From Flavobacteriales bacterium UBA6693 (lineage in GTDB: Bacteria > Bacteroidota > Bacteroidia > Flavobacteriales > Weeksellaceae), in the NCBI GenBank assembly GCA_002454815.1, contig DKJL01000001.1:135259-199258 (forward strand): a stretch of DNA of 64,000 nucleotides. The letters run 5' to 3'. Position 1 is the stretch's first letter. The number at the start of each line of letters is the position of its first letter. Of this stretch, positions 32,528 to 41,885 are shown one piece after another. The position numbers and the translations under genes are program-made. The notes beneath the pieces were generated by a model. The model searched no databases. It was not told the DNA's origin and worked only from the letters and a program-made list of their open reading frames with translations.

Positions 32528-34123
32528 TTAGTTGTCGTTAAATTCGCTGATGAAATGCAGTTTCACATTGGGGAATTTTTCCTGCGTCATATGAATGGTG
32601 AACGAGGAATCCGCCAGAAAAACCAGCTGACCATATTTGTCTCTCGCCATAAAACGCTGTTTCAGGCGCGAAAATTTTTTAAATTCTTCAGATTTTTCAT
32701 CCGCTTCCACCCAGCACGCTTTGTGAATAGAAAGAGGTTCGTAGGTACATTTTGCGCCGTATTCATGTTCCAGACGATATTGGATGACCTCGTACTGCAG
32801 TGCACCAACGGTACCGATTACTTTCCTGTTGTTCATTTCAAGAATAAACAATTGCGCTACGCCTTCGTCCATCAACTGGTCAATTCCTTTTGCTAATTGT
32901 TTGGCTTTCAGCGGATCGTCGTTGTTAATGTATCTGAAATGTTCCGGGGAGAAATTCGGAATTCCTTTGAAACTCATTTTCTCGCCAGTCGTCAGCGTAT
33001 CTCCGATCCGGAAATTTCCCGTATCGTGAAGACCCACAATATCGCCTGGAAAACTTTCGTCAACCACTTCTTTCTTGTCGGCGAAGAAGGCATTTGGCGA
33101 AGAAAACTTCATTTTTTTATTCTCGCGCACCAGCAGATAATTTTCATTTCTTTTGAAGGTGCCCGAAACAATTTTTACAAAAGCCAGACGGTCGCGGTGC
33201 TTCGGATCCATATTGGCGTGAATTTTAAAAACAAAACCACTAAAGTCTTTTTCTTCAGGTTTTACCAGGCGTACGTCGCTTTCTTTAGGTTGCGGGTTTG
33301 GAGCAATTTCAATAAAAGCGTCCAGAAGTTCTCTTACACCGAAATTATTCAGCGCCGAGCCGAAAAATACTGGCTGAAGATTTCCGTTCATGTAATCTTC
33401 ACGGTTAAACTCGGGATAAACTTCCTGCACCAATTCGAGTTCCTCGCGTAGTGTAGCGGCGGCTTTTGCGCCGATTGCAGCATCAATCTTTTCATCGTTG
33501 ATGTCATCAAACTTGATTGCTTCGCCAACACGCTGTTTCTTTTCTTCAAGAAAAAGCTGAATGTTGTGTTCCCAGATATTATAAATGCCCTGAAACTCGC
33601 TACCCATACCAATCGGTAAGGAAAGTGGCACTACGGTAAGACCGAGCTTCTGTTCTACCTCGTCCAAAAGATCGAAAGCATCTTTACCTTCGCGGTCCAG
33701 TTTATTAATGAAAACAATCATAGGAATGTTGCGCATCCGGCAAACCTGCACGAGTTTTTCGGTTTGTTCCTCTACACCTTTGGCAACATCGACCACGACG
33801 ATTACTGAATCTACCGCAGTTAAAGTTCGGTACGTATCTTCCGCAAAATCCTTATGGCCGGGTGTATCCAGAATGTTGATTTTGTGCCCTTTATATTCAA
33901 AAGCAAGAACCGAGGTAGCAACAGAGATTCCACGCTGGCGTTCAATTTCCATAAAGTCGGACGTCGCGCCTTTTTTTATTTTGTTGGATTTTACCGCCCC
34001 TGCCTCTTGAATTGCACCACCGAAAAGGAGCAGCTTCTCGGTAAGTGTCGTTTTTCCGGCATCGGGGTGAGCGATAATTCCAAATGTCTTTCTTTTGCTT
34101 ATTTCTTTCAGCAGATCTGCCAT
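32528..34123 (-). CDS. prfC: Peptide chain release factor 3
   Basis: The 531-residue translational GTPase has G1 (AHPDAGKTTLTEKLL), G2 region with MEIERQRGISVATSV, G3 (LDTPGHKDFAEDTYRTL) and G4 (VFINKLDREGKD). The family-specific C-terminal domain includes GVAQLFILEMNNRKVIGTVG and LQYEVIQYRLEHEYG. RF3 removes RF1/RF2 from the ribosome after peptide release and contributes to quality control. It is monocistronic. Confidence 0.95.
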   Translation of the reverse strand: MADLLKEISKRKTFGIIAHPDAGKTTLTEKLLLFGGAIQEAGAVKSNKIKKGATSDFMEIERQRGISVATSVLAFEYKGHKINILDTPGHKDFAEDTYRTLTAVDSVIVVVDVAKGVEEQTEKLVQVCRMRNIPMIVFINKLDREGKDAFDLLDEVEQKLGLTVVPLSLPIGMGSEFQGIYNIWEHNIQLFLEEKKQRVGEAIKFDDINDEKIDAAIGAKAAATLREELELVQEVYPEFNREDYMNGNLQPVFFGSALNNFGVRELLDAFIEIAPNPQPKESDVRLVKPEEKDFSGFVFKIHANMDPKHRDRLAFVKIVSGTFKRNENYLLVRENKKMKFSSPNAFFADKKEVVDESFPGDIVGLHDTGNFRIGDTLTTGEKMSFKGIPNFSPEHFRYINNDDPLKAKQLAKGIDQLMDEGVAQLFILEMNNRKVIGTVGALQYEVIQYRLEHEYGAKCTYEPLSIHKACWVEADEKSEEFKKFSRLKQRFMARDKYGQLVFLADSSFTIHMTQEKFPNVKLHFISEFNDN

Positions 34124-34241
34124 ATTTAAATTTAAGAATGCAAAAATCGGTTATTTTAGTTTAAAATGAAAATTTGACTCTTAATCATTTATAAGGCTTC
34201 CAAACGAGGTCAGATTTTCTTTTCCTTGAATATTTAAATTT

Positions 34242-34249
34242 TATATTTG
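34242..34249 (+). promoter_or_regulatory. -7 box of the CPBP protease gene
   Basis: TATATTTG is a full TAnnTTTG match ending 13 bases before the ATG at 34263. Confidence 0.5.
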
Positions 34250-34262
34250 TTCAAAATAGACA

Positions 34263-35093
34263 ATGGAAAAAACTGTTACACCTCAATATGGCTTTGGTTT
34301 TCGTGGCGCCGTTTGGCTGGTAGTCGGTATGTTGGCCGGCACTACTTTGGTTTCCGTTACAAGTGCTATAGTTCTGCTGTTATTTAATATCAATTGGCAG
34401 TACACTCCGCTATTTACGCTGACTGCCAACGCATTGACTTTCGTCGGTGCGATCCTGGCCTTTGATCTTTTTGTGTGCCGGCCGACCACCGGCCGAAAAC
34501 TTAACTTTAATTTTTCTCCGACAAACGTAGCCACTTATGGATTAATTTTGCCAATGATGTTTGGGATGATGCTCATCGCGGAATCCATTACTGCACAAAT
34601 TCCGACCTCGGGACCGTTCTTTGGTGAATATTACGATTACTTCATGCGGCTAATGGAGCAAATGACTTCTGAGCCGGCAGCCTTGGTCATTCTTGCGGTT
34701 TTTATGGCACCGTTGTTTGAGGAAATTGTCTTCCGCGGTATCATTATGAAAGGGATGATCAATGATGGTGTGCGGCCTCCTTTGGCAATATTTGTTGCAG
34801 CGCTGCTCTTTGGTTTGGTTCACGGCAATCCCTGGCAATTCGTCGGCGCTGTTTTGCTCGGCTGCGTCTTGGGATTGGTTTACTATAAAACGAAATCTTT
34901 GCTGTTGCCGATTCTTCTGCATGCCTTCAATAATCTTTGTTCAGTTTTGCTGATTTTTATGACCGATAAAGAAAGTTTCGCGGAGGCTGCGTTGCTTCCG
35001 CAGTGGATCATCTTTGCCATTGGAGTCATTTTATTTACCGTTTTTTATCTGATTTTTACTAAAAGATACCGGGTCCACTATACCGAACAATAG
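34263..35093 (+). CDS. CPBP family intramembrane metalloprotease
   Basis: The 276-residue polytopic protein has about eight hydrophobic segments. The CAAX-protease/bacteriocin-processing (Abi) motifs are APLFEEIVFRGIIMKGM (paired Glu and Arg), LLFGLVHGNPWQFVGA (His) and LLPILLHAFNNL (His-x3-Asn). Such enzymes cleave membrane substrates or confer bacteriocin self-immunity; the substrate here is unknown. rdgB follows 29 bases later and may be co-transcribed. Confidence 0.88.
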   Translation: MEKTVTPQYGFGFRGAVWLVVGMLAGTTLVSVTSAIVLLLFNINWQYTPLFTLTANALTFVGAILAFDLFVCRPTTGRKLNFNFSPTNVATYGLILPMMFGMMLIAESITAQIPTSGPFFGEYYDYFMRLMEQMTSEPAALVILAVFMAPLFEEIVFRGIIMKGMINDGVRPPLAIFVAALLFGLVHGNPWQFVGAVLLGCVLGLVYYKTKSLLLPILLHAFNNLCSVLLIFMTDKESFAEAALLPQWIIFAIGVILFTVFYLIFTKRYRVHYTEQ

Positions 35094-35122
35094 AGTTTTT
35101 AAATAAAATAAAAATATAGGAT

Positions 35123-35695
35123 ATGAAGAACGAATTGCTCGTCGCCACACACAATCAACACAAAAAAGAAGAAATTCAGCAGATATTGGGAAGCCGCTAC
35201 AAAGTAACTTCTCTGTCCGATTACGGTTTGAATGAAGAAATTGTGGAAGACGGCGAAACATTTCATGAAAACGCCCAGATCAAAGCAGAATATTGTTTCG
35301 AAAAAACCCAGCGCGCCAGCCTTGGCGACGATTCCGGTTTGGTGATCGAAGCTTTGGACGGCCGGCCCGGAATTTACTCCGCGCGATACGCCGGCGATCA
35401 CGATTTTGACAAAAATATGGATAAAGTGTTGGAGGAACTTTCTGGTGTGCATAATCGCCGAGCTTATTTTGTTACGGTTTTATGCCTGGTAACCGCGGAT
35501 GAGACTACTTTTTTTGAAGGTCGAGTTTATGGCACTATTACCAAAGAGCGCAGTGGTGCCAAAGGTTTTGGTTATGATCCTATTTTCGTTCCGGATGGTT
35601 ATGAAACCACCTTTGCGGACATGAGCACTGAGTCGAAAAATAAAATCAGCCACCGCCGTCGTGCGCTGGATGCTTTTCTGGAAGCCGGCCAATAA
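35123..35695 (+). CDS. rdgB: XTP/dITP pyrophosphatase (RdgB/HAM1)
   Basis: The 190-residue protein shows the HAM1 pattern: ELLVATHNQHKKEEIQQIL (substrate-binding T-x-N-x-x-K), the catalytic LGDDSGLVIEALDGRPGIYS and SARYAG, then FGYDPIFVPDGYETTFADM and the ending KISHRRRALDAF. It removes deaminated purine triphosphates from the nucleotide pool. A hairpin at 35705-35737 follows. Confidence 0.95.
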   Translation: MKNELLVATHNQHKKEEIQQILGSRYKVTSLSDYGLNEEIVEDGETFHENAQIKAEYCFEKTQRASLGDDSGLVIEALDGRPGIYSARYAGDHDFDKNMDKVLEELSGVHNRRAYFVTVLCLVTADETTFFEGRVYGTITKERSGAKGFGYDPIFVPDGYETTFADMSTESKNKISHRRRALDAFLEAGQ

Positions 35696-35704
35696 TTGAA
35701 TCTT

Positions 35705-35737
35705 TAAAAAGTGCAGTGCACTGCGCACGTTTTTTTG
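35705..35737 (+). terminator. Probable terminator of rdgB with a perfect 12-base palindrome
   Basis: AAAAAGTGC (35705-35714 region) faces GCACGTTTTTTT (35725-35736). The centre GCAGTGCACTGC (35713-35724) is a perfect palindrome, so more than one pairing is possible. It overlaps the upstream part of the pheS promoter region. Confidence 0.55.
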
Positions 35738-35749
35738 CCTTAAATATCC

Positions 35750-35757
35750 TATTTTTG
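35750..35757 (+). promoter_or_regulatory. -7 box of pheS
   Basis: TATTTTTG fits TAnnTTTG and ends 20 bases before the ATG at 35778. Confidence 0.5.
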
Positions 35758-35777
35758 CACTTACTTATATTAGATAA

Positions 35778-36788
35778 ATGTTAGAAAAGATTGACGGGTT
35801 GCTGGCAGAAGTTGCAAATTTCAGTTCTAGTGATAAAGCCGAAATTGAACAGTTTCGAATTGCCTACAGCGGCAAGAAAGGTATTTTAAATGATCTTTTT
35901 GCACAGTTTAAAAGTGTGCCTAATGAGCAGAAAAAAGAATTCGGTCAGAAAATCAATTTGCTGAAAGAAGCGATTGAAGAAAAACTTTCTTCGCTGAAAA
36001 ACTCCGGCGATACAGAAGTGAAAAAGGATTACGATGATCTCACCAAGCCCGGATATCCGTCGGAACTGGGGTCGCGTCACCCGATTAATCTAGTCAAAGG
36101 AAAAATTATCGATATTTTCCGGTCTATCGGTTTCGCTGTTGCAGATGGACCGGAGATTGAAGATGACTGGCACAATTTCACCGCACTGAATTTACCGGAA
36201 TATCATCCCGCACGCGATATGCAGGACACCTTTTTCATCGAGACCAATCCGGATTTGATGCTGCGTACACACACCTCGTCGGTACAGATCCGCTATATGG
36301 AACAAAATGAACCGCCGATGCGTATTCTGTCGCCGGGCCGCGTTTTCCGGAACGAAGCGATTTCCTCGCGTTCGCACTGCATTTTTCATCAGATCGAAGG
36401 TTTGTATATTGATCAGAATGTCAGTTTTGCAGATCTGAAACAAACCATCCAATATTTTACGACCGAGCTATTCGGCAAATCGAAGATCAGATTAAGACCG
36501 TCTTACTTTCCCTTCACGGAACCAAGTGCAGAGGTAGATGTTTATTGGGGTTTAAATTCAGAAACTGATTATCGTATCACCAAAGGCACCGGCTGGCTCG
36601 AGATCATGGGTTGTGGGATGGTGGACCCGGCGGTTCTGTCGAATGTTAATATCGATCCGGACAAATATTCCGGTTACGCCTTCGGGATGGGCATCGAAAG
36701 AATTGTAATGTTGCTTTATCAAATGAGCGATATACGGATGTTCTTTGAAAATGACAAAAGAATGTTGGAACAGTTTAAGAGTCTTTAA
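35778..36788 (+). CDS. pheS: Phenylalanine-tRNA ligase alpha subunit
   Basis: The 336-residue class II synthetase subunit has the N-terminal coiled-coil (about 1-85). The catalytic domain has motif 1 around GSRHPINLVKGKIIDIFRSI, motif 2 FRNEAISSRSHCIFHQIEGL, and motif 3 SGYAFGMGIERIVMLLYQM. It works as an alpha2-beta2 enzyme; the beta-subunit gene pheT is not adjacent, so the two are unlinked in this genome. It shares a bidirectional terminator with the convergent DUF5916 gene. Confidence 0.95.
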   Translation: MLEKIDGLLAEVANFSSSDKAEIEQFRIAYSGKKGILNDLFAQFKSVPNEQKKEFGQKINLLKEAIEEKLSSLKNSGDTEVKKDYDDLTKPGYPSELGSRHPINLVKGKIIDIFRSIGFAVADGPEIEDDWHNFTALNLPEYHPARDMQDTFFIETNPDLMLRTHTSSVQIRYMEQNEPPMRILSPGRVFRNEAISSRSHCIFHQIEGLYIDQNVSFADLKQTIQYFTTELFGKSKIRLRPSYFPFTEPSAEVDVYWGLNSETDYRITKGTGWLEIMGCGMVDPAVLSNVNIDPDKYSGYAFGMGIERIVMLLYQMSDIRMFFENDKRMLEQFKSL

Positions 36789-36825
36789 ATCTATTTTGGT
36801 TGATGCAAAACCACCAACTGATAAA

Positions 36826-36854
36826 AAAACTTTCGGAAATCGTCCGAAAGTTTT
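36826..36854. terminator. Bidirectional terminator between pheS and the DUF5916 gene
   Basis: AAAACTTTCGGA (36826-36837) pairs perfectly with TCCGAAAGTTTT (36843-36854) around a 5-base loop, with T-runs on both strands. It serves the two convergent genes. Confidence 0.9.
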
Positions 36855-36881
36855 CTTGTTTTACAGGGTCCAGTCAGTTTT

Positions 36882-39308
36882 TTATTCCTTTTTTTTGAAC
36901 CAGTGTTTTGCCTGATTATAATCCAGATAGTAGGTTAATTTTAAAGAAATACTGTTCACCATTTTCTCATTAAATAAGGTGGTAAAATTTTCTTTAAATC
37001 GCATTCGCGAGATTCCCAGATAGTCTTCCACAGCGTTGCGGTAAAGGAGTGTAAGTTGGCTGCCCGGCGCAAACCACCACGAATATCGCAGATCGACATT
37101 CCAGGAGTTGTAAGTGCCGTTCAAATTATCGCTGAAATTATCGGTGGGATACAAGGTCCCATCTTGGTTTAAAGTATAAAAACTTTTATAAGTCACATCT
37201 GAAAAATAGTGGCGGAAGGCGAGTGACAGCGACATTTTGTCATTAAAAGTATATTGTGAGGTGAGGCTGTTTTCATAGGTGTTGCGCTGTCTTCGCCCGA
37301 CGAAAATAGCACTGTTGTCTTTCCCGGCAAAACCGGTTTCGTTATTGCTGAAGGTGGGATTGAAACTCCAGACAGCTTTAAACTGATCCGAAAAACGGTA
37401 TCGCAAATAAAGTGAGGGACGCACGAGATTGCGCCCTTTCTCGCCGTAAGCGTAGTAATCAAAATTAAGATTGTACTGAAGCTTTTTCCGGTTGTCGCTC
37501 TCTGTCCAGATCCAGGAATTGAAATAGCCGGGCACTTTTAAAAATCGCAAATCCGCGCGTGGCTCGTAAATATCGTTTTCGCCGAGAGGTGTAAATTCAA
37601 ATCCTGCACCATAGCTTCGGTAGTTTTTTGTCGTAAACTGATTGTTGTGATTGATGATGAGATTCGTGAATAAAAAAGGTTCCAGGCGATGAGAGTAATT
37701 CGCAGTAAAATTTAAATAAATATTGTTGAATCTTTTTGTAGGTTCCAAGATCCGATAGCCGTAAAAGCCGTTATAACTCGCAAAATTGGTGGTGGTAGAA
37801 AAGCCAAGATCGTTAATATCCCAATCTTTCGTAACAAATGTTCCGTTAAAACTATATCGGTTTTTGCCGGAAGTTTTCGCAAAACCTGCATCGCCCTTTG
37901 AGCCGAATTTTGTTCCGTTGTCCATCACCCAGCTTCCTTTCAGGCTTCCGGAATAATTGAAGACATTTTTTTTGTCGTTAATATCCCACAGAATTCCGCT
38001 CGTGTTCGCGTCCCGGAAATTACCTTCGCGGATAACATTCGTGTTGACCAGGCTTACCGACGAATTTCCATTAAAGCGCTGATCGAGCACCAGAACATTA
38101 TAATTGGACCACGGTTCTACGACTTCATTTCGAATTGCGCCGGTTTCAATATTTACGATTTGTGCTTCCATTTTTTCGGTGATTCCATTAAAAAAACCAA
38201 TGCCTAAGCCTTTATTGGTTCTGCCCGAAATTTTAAAAGCGTTGAATAAGTTTACTTTTGCCGGATAATTTAAAACCCGCTCTTCACCGGAAACGTCAGG
38301 ATAGCGCGACGGGCTGCCGCCAACCCTTCGGGAATAAAACAGATTTCCTTTGCTGAAAAGTTCCGTTCCCTCAGTGAAAAAAGAACGCTGTTCTGCGTAC
38401 TGCTGCTCGAAAGGGGTGAGGTTCAAAACAGAATTATCAAAACTAGCCTGCCCAAAATCCGGAATAAGTGTTAAATCCAGCGTAAATGCATCATTGATTC
38501 CATATTTTACATCCATTCCGCCATTGAAATCAGCGGTGGTTTTTCCGTCATAATGATTAATGTAAGAGGAAACGTAGGGCGTGAACGAAAGCCGTAGAGG
38601 CGGCTTAATATTCTGGATGCCGTCGAGAATTCCGTCGTACATCAGATAAGTTGCTTTTTTATTATCGACGAAATTCCAGGTTAGATTTTGATTGGTTTTC
38701 TGGATGATCCGCATGAAGTTGATTCCCCAGGTTTGCACGTCTTTTTTCGGAAAACGAAGTTCGGAATAAGGAATTTTAATTTCGGCAGTCCAACCTGTTT
38801 CCGTAATTTTTACCGCGGAATACCACACCGCGTTCCAGCTAAAATCGTCGTTCATGTTGGAGGCAATTTTGGCGTCAGCCTGCACACCGCTTGCCTGTAC
38901 AATGAAAAACAAAGCCTGCTGATGATCGTTGTACCCATTGATGGTAAGGCCAAAAATATCATCATTCCCCATATCATCTCTTTCCGTCAGTTCTTTCCTA
39001 ATGTTAGCCGGATTTGGATCGTACATCGTGGCGCCAAAATAAATTCCGGTATCATCGTACACCACTTTTACGGTTGTTTTAAAATCGTCCGGTTCTTTCT
39101 GTCCGTTTTTCGGATTTCTCTCGATGAAATTTTGCGCAACTGGAGCATTAAGCCAGATTTCTTCGTCCAGAATACCGTCAATTTTTGGCGACTGCGTGAT
39201 TTTTTGAATTGTTAAATTTTTTCGTGCAATACTGTCTTTTTCAATATTTTGAGAAAAGACGAAACCGAAAGACGAAAAGAGAAGAAGAGCGCCTAATGAT
39301 AACTTCAT
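36882..39308 (-). CDS. DUF5916 outer-membrane-type exported protein
   Basis: The 808-residue protein has a signal peptide (MKLSLGALLLFSSFGFVFSQ) and an N-terminal carbohydrate-binding-like domain (about 30-235; PKIDGILDEEIWLNAPVAQN, YDDTGIYFGATMYDPNP). The DUF5916 part is very rich in alternating aromatic beta-strands and ends with NSISLKLTYYLDYNQAKHWF, typical of an outer-membrane beta-barrel. Such proteins are frequent in Bacteroidota and of unknown role, perhaps in binding or passing an external ligand. It is probably transcribed alone. Confidence 0.85.
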   Translation of the reverse strand: MKLSLGALLLFSSFGFVFSQNIEKDSIARKNLTIQKITQSPKIDGILDEEIWLNAPVAQNFIERNPKNGQKEPDDFKTTVKVVYDDTGIYFGATMYDPNPANIRKELTERDDMGNDDIFGLTINGYNDHQQALFFIVQASGVQADAKIASNMNDDFSWNAVWYSAVKITETGWTAEIKIPYSELRFPKKDVQTWGINFMRIIQKTNQNLTWNFVDNKKATYLMYDGILDGIQNIKPPLRLSFTPYVSSYINHYDGKTTADFNGGMDVKYGINDAFTLDLTLIPDFGQASFDNSVLNLTPFEQQYAEQRSFFTEGTELFSKGNLFYSRRVGGSPSRYPDVSGEERVLNYPAKVNLFNAFKISGRTNKGLGIGFFNGITEKMEAQIVNIETGAIRNEVVEPWSNYNVLVLDQRFNGNSSVSLVNTNVIREGNFRDANTSGILWDINDKKNVFNYSGSLKGSWVMDNGTKFGSKGDAGFAKTSGKNRYSFNGTFVTKDWDINDLGFSTTTNFASYNGFYGYRILEPTKRFNNIYLNFTANYSHRLEPFLFTNLIINHNNQFTTKNYRSYGAGFEFTPLGENDIYEPRADLRFLKVPGYFNSWIWTESDNRKKLQYNLNFDYYAYGEKGRNLVRPSLYLRYRFSDQFKAVWSFNPTFSNNETGFAGKDNSAIFVGRRQRNTYENSLTSQYTFNDKMSLSLAFRHYFSDVTYKSFYTLNQDGTLYPTDNFSDNLNGTYNSWNVDLRYSWWFAPGSQLTLLYRNAVEDYLGISRMRFKENFTTLFNEKMVNSISLKLTYYLDYNQAKHWFKKKE

Positions 39309-39371
39309 CGATGATTTTAAAATAAGACATGCTGCCAGCTGTTTTTGTTACATCGTGAATTAGTATTTACG

Positions 39372-39399
39372 AAAAAAAACGAACCGAAGTCCGTTTTTT
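39372..39399 (-). terminator. Likely terminator of the DUF3108 gene
   Basis: On the minus strand ACGGA pairs with TTCGT around CTTCGG, flanked by A-run and T-run (plus strand 39372-39399). The stem is short but the flanks extend it. Confidence 0.5.
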
Positions 39400-39427
39400 A
39401 AGTTTATTGTTGCTCAAATTCTACAGA

Positions 39428-40195
39428 TTATTTAATGAAAGTCAGCGGATATTTTACATTAGAAAAGGAGTCCAGTGACGCCGTCAGCGAACCTACCACC
39501 AACTCGGCACGAATTGAAACAGGGACGTGGTTGCGGTCGTTGCTAACATATAAGGTCACGCCTTCTTTATCTTTAAATACGCGTCCGCTGATAACTTGGG
39601 GAATAATCTTAAGGCAGTTCACGTAGCCGAAACGCGTTTTCACACGTTCTGTTCCTACAACGCGAAGCTGAAATGGAAACATTTCATCATCAATCCAAAC
39701 GTTCAGTTTTCTCACTGTTCCTACGCGAAGTTCCGAATCGTCCAGCGTTCGCAGGAAATAAAACGCTGAAAGCATATCCTGCATTCCGCGCACCGATTTC
39801 AGTTGTTTGGTCGTGTTTTTCTCCCGATCCGTCAACAGAAGCGTATTGTTACCGTGGTTAAAGGCAGTTTCCAGATGCTGTGTATAGCCACCTTCCTGCA
39901 CATTCCTTACATAAAAGCTCGGCAAGCCATTGTTATAGTTGATGTAACTTTCGTAGTGATCTTCCACTTTAAAGAAAGCCCGAACGGCGCCCGTCGTGCG
40001 TCCGTAGCCTTTCACATAAAGGTGGGGTTGGCCACGGTAAGTGGTTTTTGTGGCGGTCAATGTAGCGGTTCCGGCATTTAGAAGGCCGTAGTGAATCCGG
40101 TAACGAAGGGTTTCTCCCGACTGTATATTAGTAAGTTTCTGCCCATTAACGATAGCGAGGATGGACAGGGTAAATAACATTAAAATCTTTTTCAT
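39428..40195 (-). CDS. DUF3108 domain exported protein
   Basis: The start was set at the ATG at 40193-40195 (MKKILMLFTLSILAIVNGQ, a signal peptide), giving 255 residues; the longer frame adds 21 residues that would bury the signal. DUF3108 hallmarks are SGETLRYRIHYGLLNAGTAT, FFKVEDHYESYINYNNGLP and DMLSAFYFLRTL. The family is a periplasmic beta-sandwich of unknown role. It is divergent from the ferredoxin reductase gene. Confidence 0.85.
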   Translation of the reverse strand: MKKILMLFTLSILAIVNGQKLTNIQSGETLRYRIHYGLLNAGTATLTATKTTYRGQPHLYVKGYGRTTGAVRAFFKVEDHYESYINYNNGLPSFYVRNVQEGGYTQHLETAFNHGNNTLLLTDREKNTTKQLKSVRGMQDMLSAFYFLRTLDDSELRVGTVRKLNVWIDDEMFPFQLRVVGTERVKTRFGYVNCLKIIPQVISGRVFKDKEGVTLYVSNDRNHVPVSIRAELVVGSLTASLDSFSNVKYPLTFIK

Positions 40196-40302
40196 GACGT
40201 ACGTTTTGCAAATAATTTGCCATTGTAAATAAAGTGATTCGAACTGACATTCAGGCATGAGATTAATCAGGAGTGTGTACTATCCTTTTCCTTTAAATTT
40301 TG

Positions 40303-40310
40303 TAAATTTG
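40303..40310 (+). promoter_or_regulatory. -7 box of the ferredoxin reductase operon
   Basis: TAAATTTG matches TAnnTTTG, 27 bases before the ATG at 40338. Confidence 0.5.
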
Positions 40311-40337
40311 TGAGATTGTTTTTTTAAATACAGCTTA

Positions 40338-41390
40338 ATGATTACAACAGATATATTGATTATAGGAGCGGGCCCCACAGGTCTATTTGCCGTCTTCGAA
40401 GCGGGTTTATTGAAAATGAAATGTCACCTTATCGACGCACTTCCACAACCTGGCGGCCAACTGACAGAACTTTATCCGAAGAAACCTATTTTTGATATTC
40501 CCGGATTTCCTTCCATCAACGCCGGCGCTCTTGTTGATAATCTGATGGAACAGATAAAACAGTTCCAGCCTGGTTTTACACTCGGCGAAACTGCGCAGAC
40601 ACTGACAAAGCTGGAAGACGGAACTTTCGAAGTTATTACCAATAAAGGCACAGTACATCACGCGAAAGCGGTGGCGATCGCCGGCGGACTTGGCACCTTC
40701 GAACCACGAAAGCCAGCGCTTGAAAATCTCGCTCAGTACGAAGAAAACGGTGTAGAATATTTCGTGAAGGAACCGGAAAGTTTCCGCGGGAAAAAAGTAG
40801 TGATTGCGGGCGGTGGCGATTCTGCGCTGGACTGGAGTATTTTCCTGGCGGACATCGCAAGCGAAGTCACTTTAATTCACCGAAGAAATGAATTTCGCGG
40901 CGCGCTGGATTCTGTTGAAAAAGTCCAGATTTTAAAAGATGCCGGAAAAATCAATCTGGTAACGCCGGCGGAAGTTACTGCCTTGAACGGTGAAACCAAT
41001 TTATCGTCCATCACGGTTCAGCGTGAAGGTGAAGTTTTCGACATAGAAACTGATTATTTTATTCCATTATTCGGGCTTACGCCTAAATTGGGAGATATCG
41101 CCAACTGGGGACTGGAGATCGAGAAAAATGCCATTGTCGTGAACAATGCTTTGGATTATCAAACCAACATTCCAGGCGTTTATGCCATCGGCGATGTCAA
41201 TACCTATCCCGGCAAACTGAAGCTAATTCTTTGTGGTTTCCACGAAGCGACGCTGATGTGCCAGAGTGTTTACAATATGCTGAATCCCGGCAAAAAATAT
41301 GTCCTGAAATATACCACAGTGAGCGGCGTCGACGGTTTCGACGGCAGTCGTAAAGAAGCCGAAAAAGCAGTCGTAAAGAAAATTGACTAG
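40338..41390 (+). CDS. Thioredoxin-reductase-like ferredoxin/flavodoxin-NADP+ reductase
   Basis: The 350-residue flavoprotein has the FAD motif IIGAGPTGLFAVFEAG, the YumC-type signature QPGGQLTELYPKKPIFDIPG, the NADP motif VVIAGGGDSALDWSIFLAD, and IPGVYAIGDVNTYPGKLKL. The redox-active CxxC of true thioredoxin reductase is absent, which supports a ferredoxin-NADP reductase. The 2Fe-2S ferredoxin gene 40 bases downstream is its likely electron partner. Confidence 0.9.
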   Translation: MITTDILIIGAGPTGLFAVFEAGLLKMKCHLIDALPQPGGQLTELYPKKPIFDIPGFPSINAGALVDNLMEQIKQFQPGFTLGETAQTLTKLEDGTFEVITNKGTVHHAKAVAIAGGLGTFEPRKPALENLAQYEENGVEYFVKEPESFRGKKVVIAGGGDSALDWSIFLADIASEVTLIHRRNEFRGALDSVEKVQILKDAGKINLVTPAEVTALNGETNLSSITVQREGEVFDIETDYFIPLFGLTPKLGDIANWGLEIEKNAIVVNNALDYQTNIPGVYAIGDVNTYPGKLKLILCGFHEATLMCQSVYNMLNPGKKYVLKYTTVSGVDGFDGSRKEAEKAVVKKID

Positions 41391-41430
41391 CCACCGGATT
41401 GCTGTCAAGTATATTTAAATCAATACAACA

Positions 41431-41763
41431 ATGCAGGATATTACGCTGAAAATTACCGATCGCGACGGAGTTTTACATGAAGTTATAGCGCCCACGGATA
41501 TGTCGATGAATCTGATGGAAGTCATTCGCTCCTATGAATTGGCGGAAGAAGGAACCATTGGCGTCTGCGGTGGTATGGCGATGTGCGCCTCTTGCCAGGT
41601 TTATGTTGTAGGCGGAGCAGATCAACTGACCGATATGGGCGATGAAGAAGATGCCATGCTTGGTGAAGCGTTTCACGTTCAGGAAAACAGCCGTCTCGGT
41701 TGCCAGATACCGATTGATTCTTCTATCGACGGTCTGGAAGTGCAGATTGCGCCTTATCCATAA
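41431..41763 (+). CDS. 2Fe-2S ferredoxin, adrenodoxin type
   Basis: The 110-residue protein has the plant/adrenodoxin-type cluster ligands in GVCGGMAMCASCQVYV and a later RLGCQIPI. An acidic stretch (LTDMGDEEDAMLGEA) is the usual docking surface for a reductase or client. It is encoded directly after a ferredoxin-NADP reductase, so NADPH to reductase to ferredoxin is the likely electron path. The final acceptor is not in this window; a P450, desaturase or iron-sulfur assembly enzyme are possible. Confidence 0.92.
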   Translation: MQDITLKITDRDGVLHEVIAPTDMSMNLMEVIRSYELAEEGTIGVCGGMAMCASCQVYVVGGADQLTDMGDEEDAMLGEAFHVQENSRLGCQIPIDSSIDGLEVQIAPYP

Positions 41764-41885
41764 GCGTTTGCTTAATGTTTGAAACCAAAAAGGATATTTT
41801 TCCTACAAGGTGATTTCCTCTCGCTGACGTCTGTTCGTTCTTTACAGTGATTTATTTTTAATTAACTTTAATAAAAATTAGTCAT

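Noticed and set aside
35711..35728. The GTGCAGTGCACTGC palindrome as a regulator-binding site for pheS
   Set aside because: It sits between an A-run and a T-run directly after rdgB, so a terminator explains it more simply.
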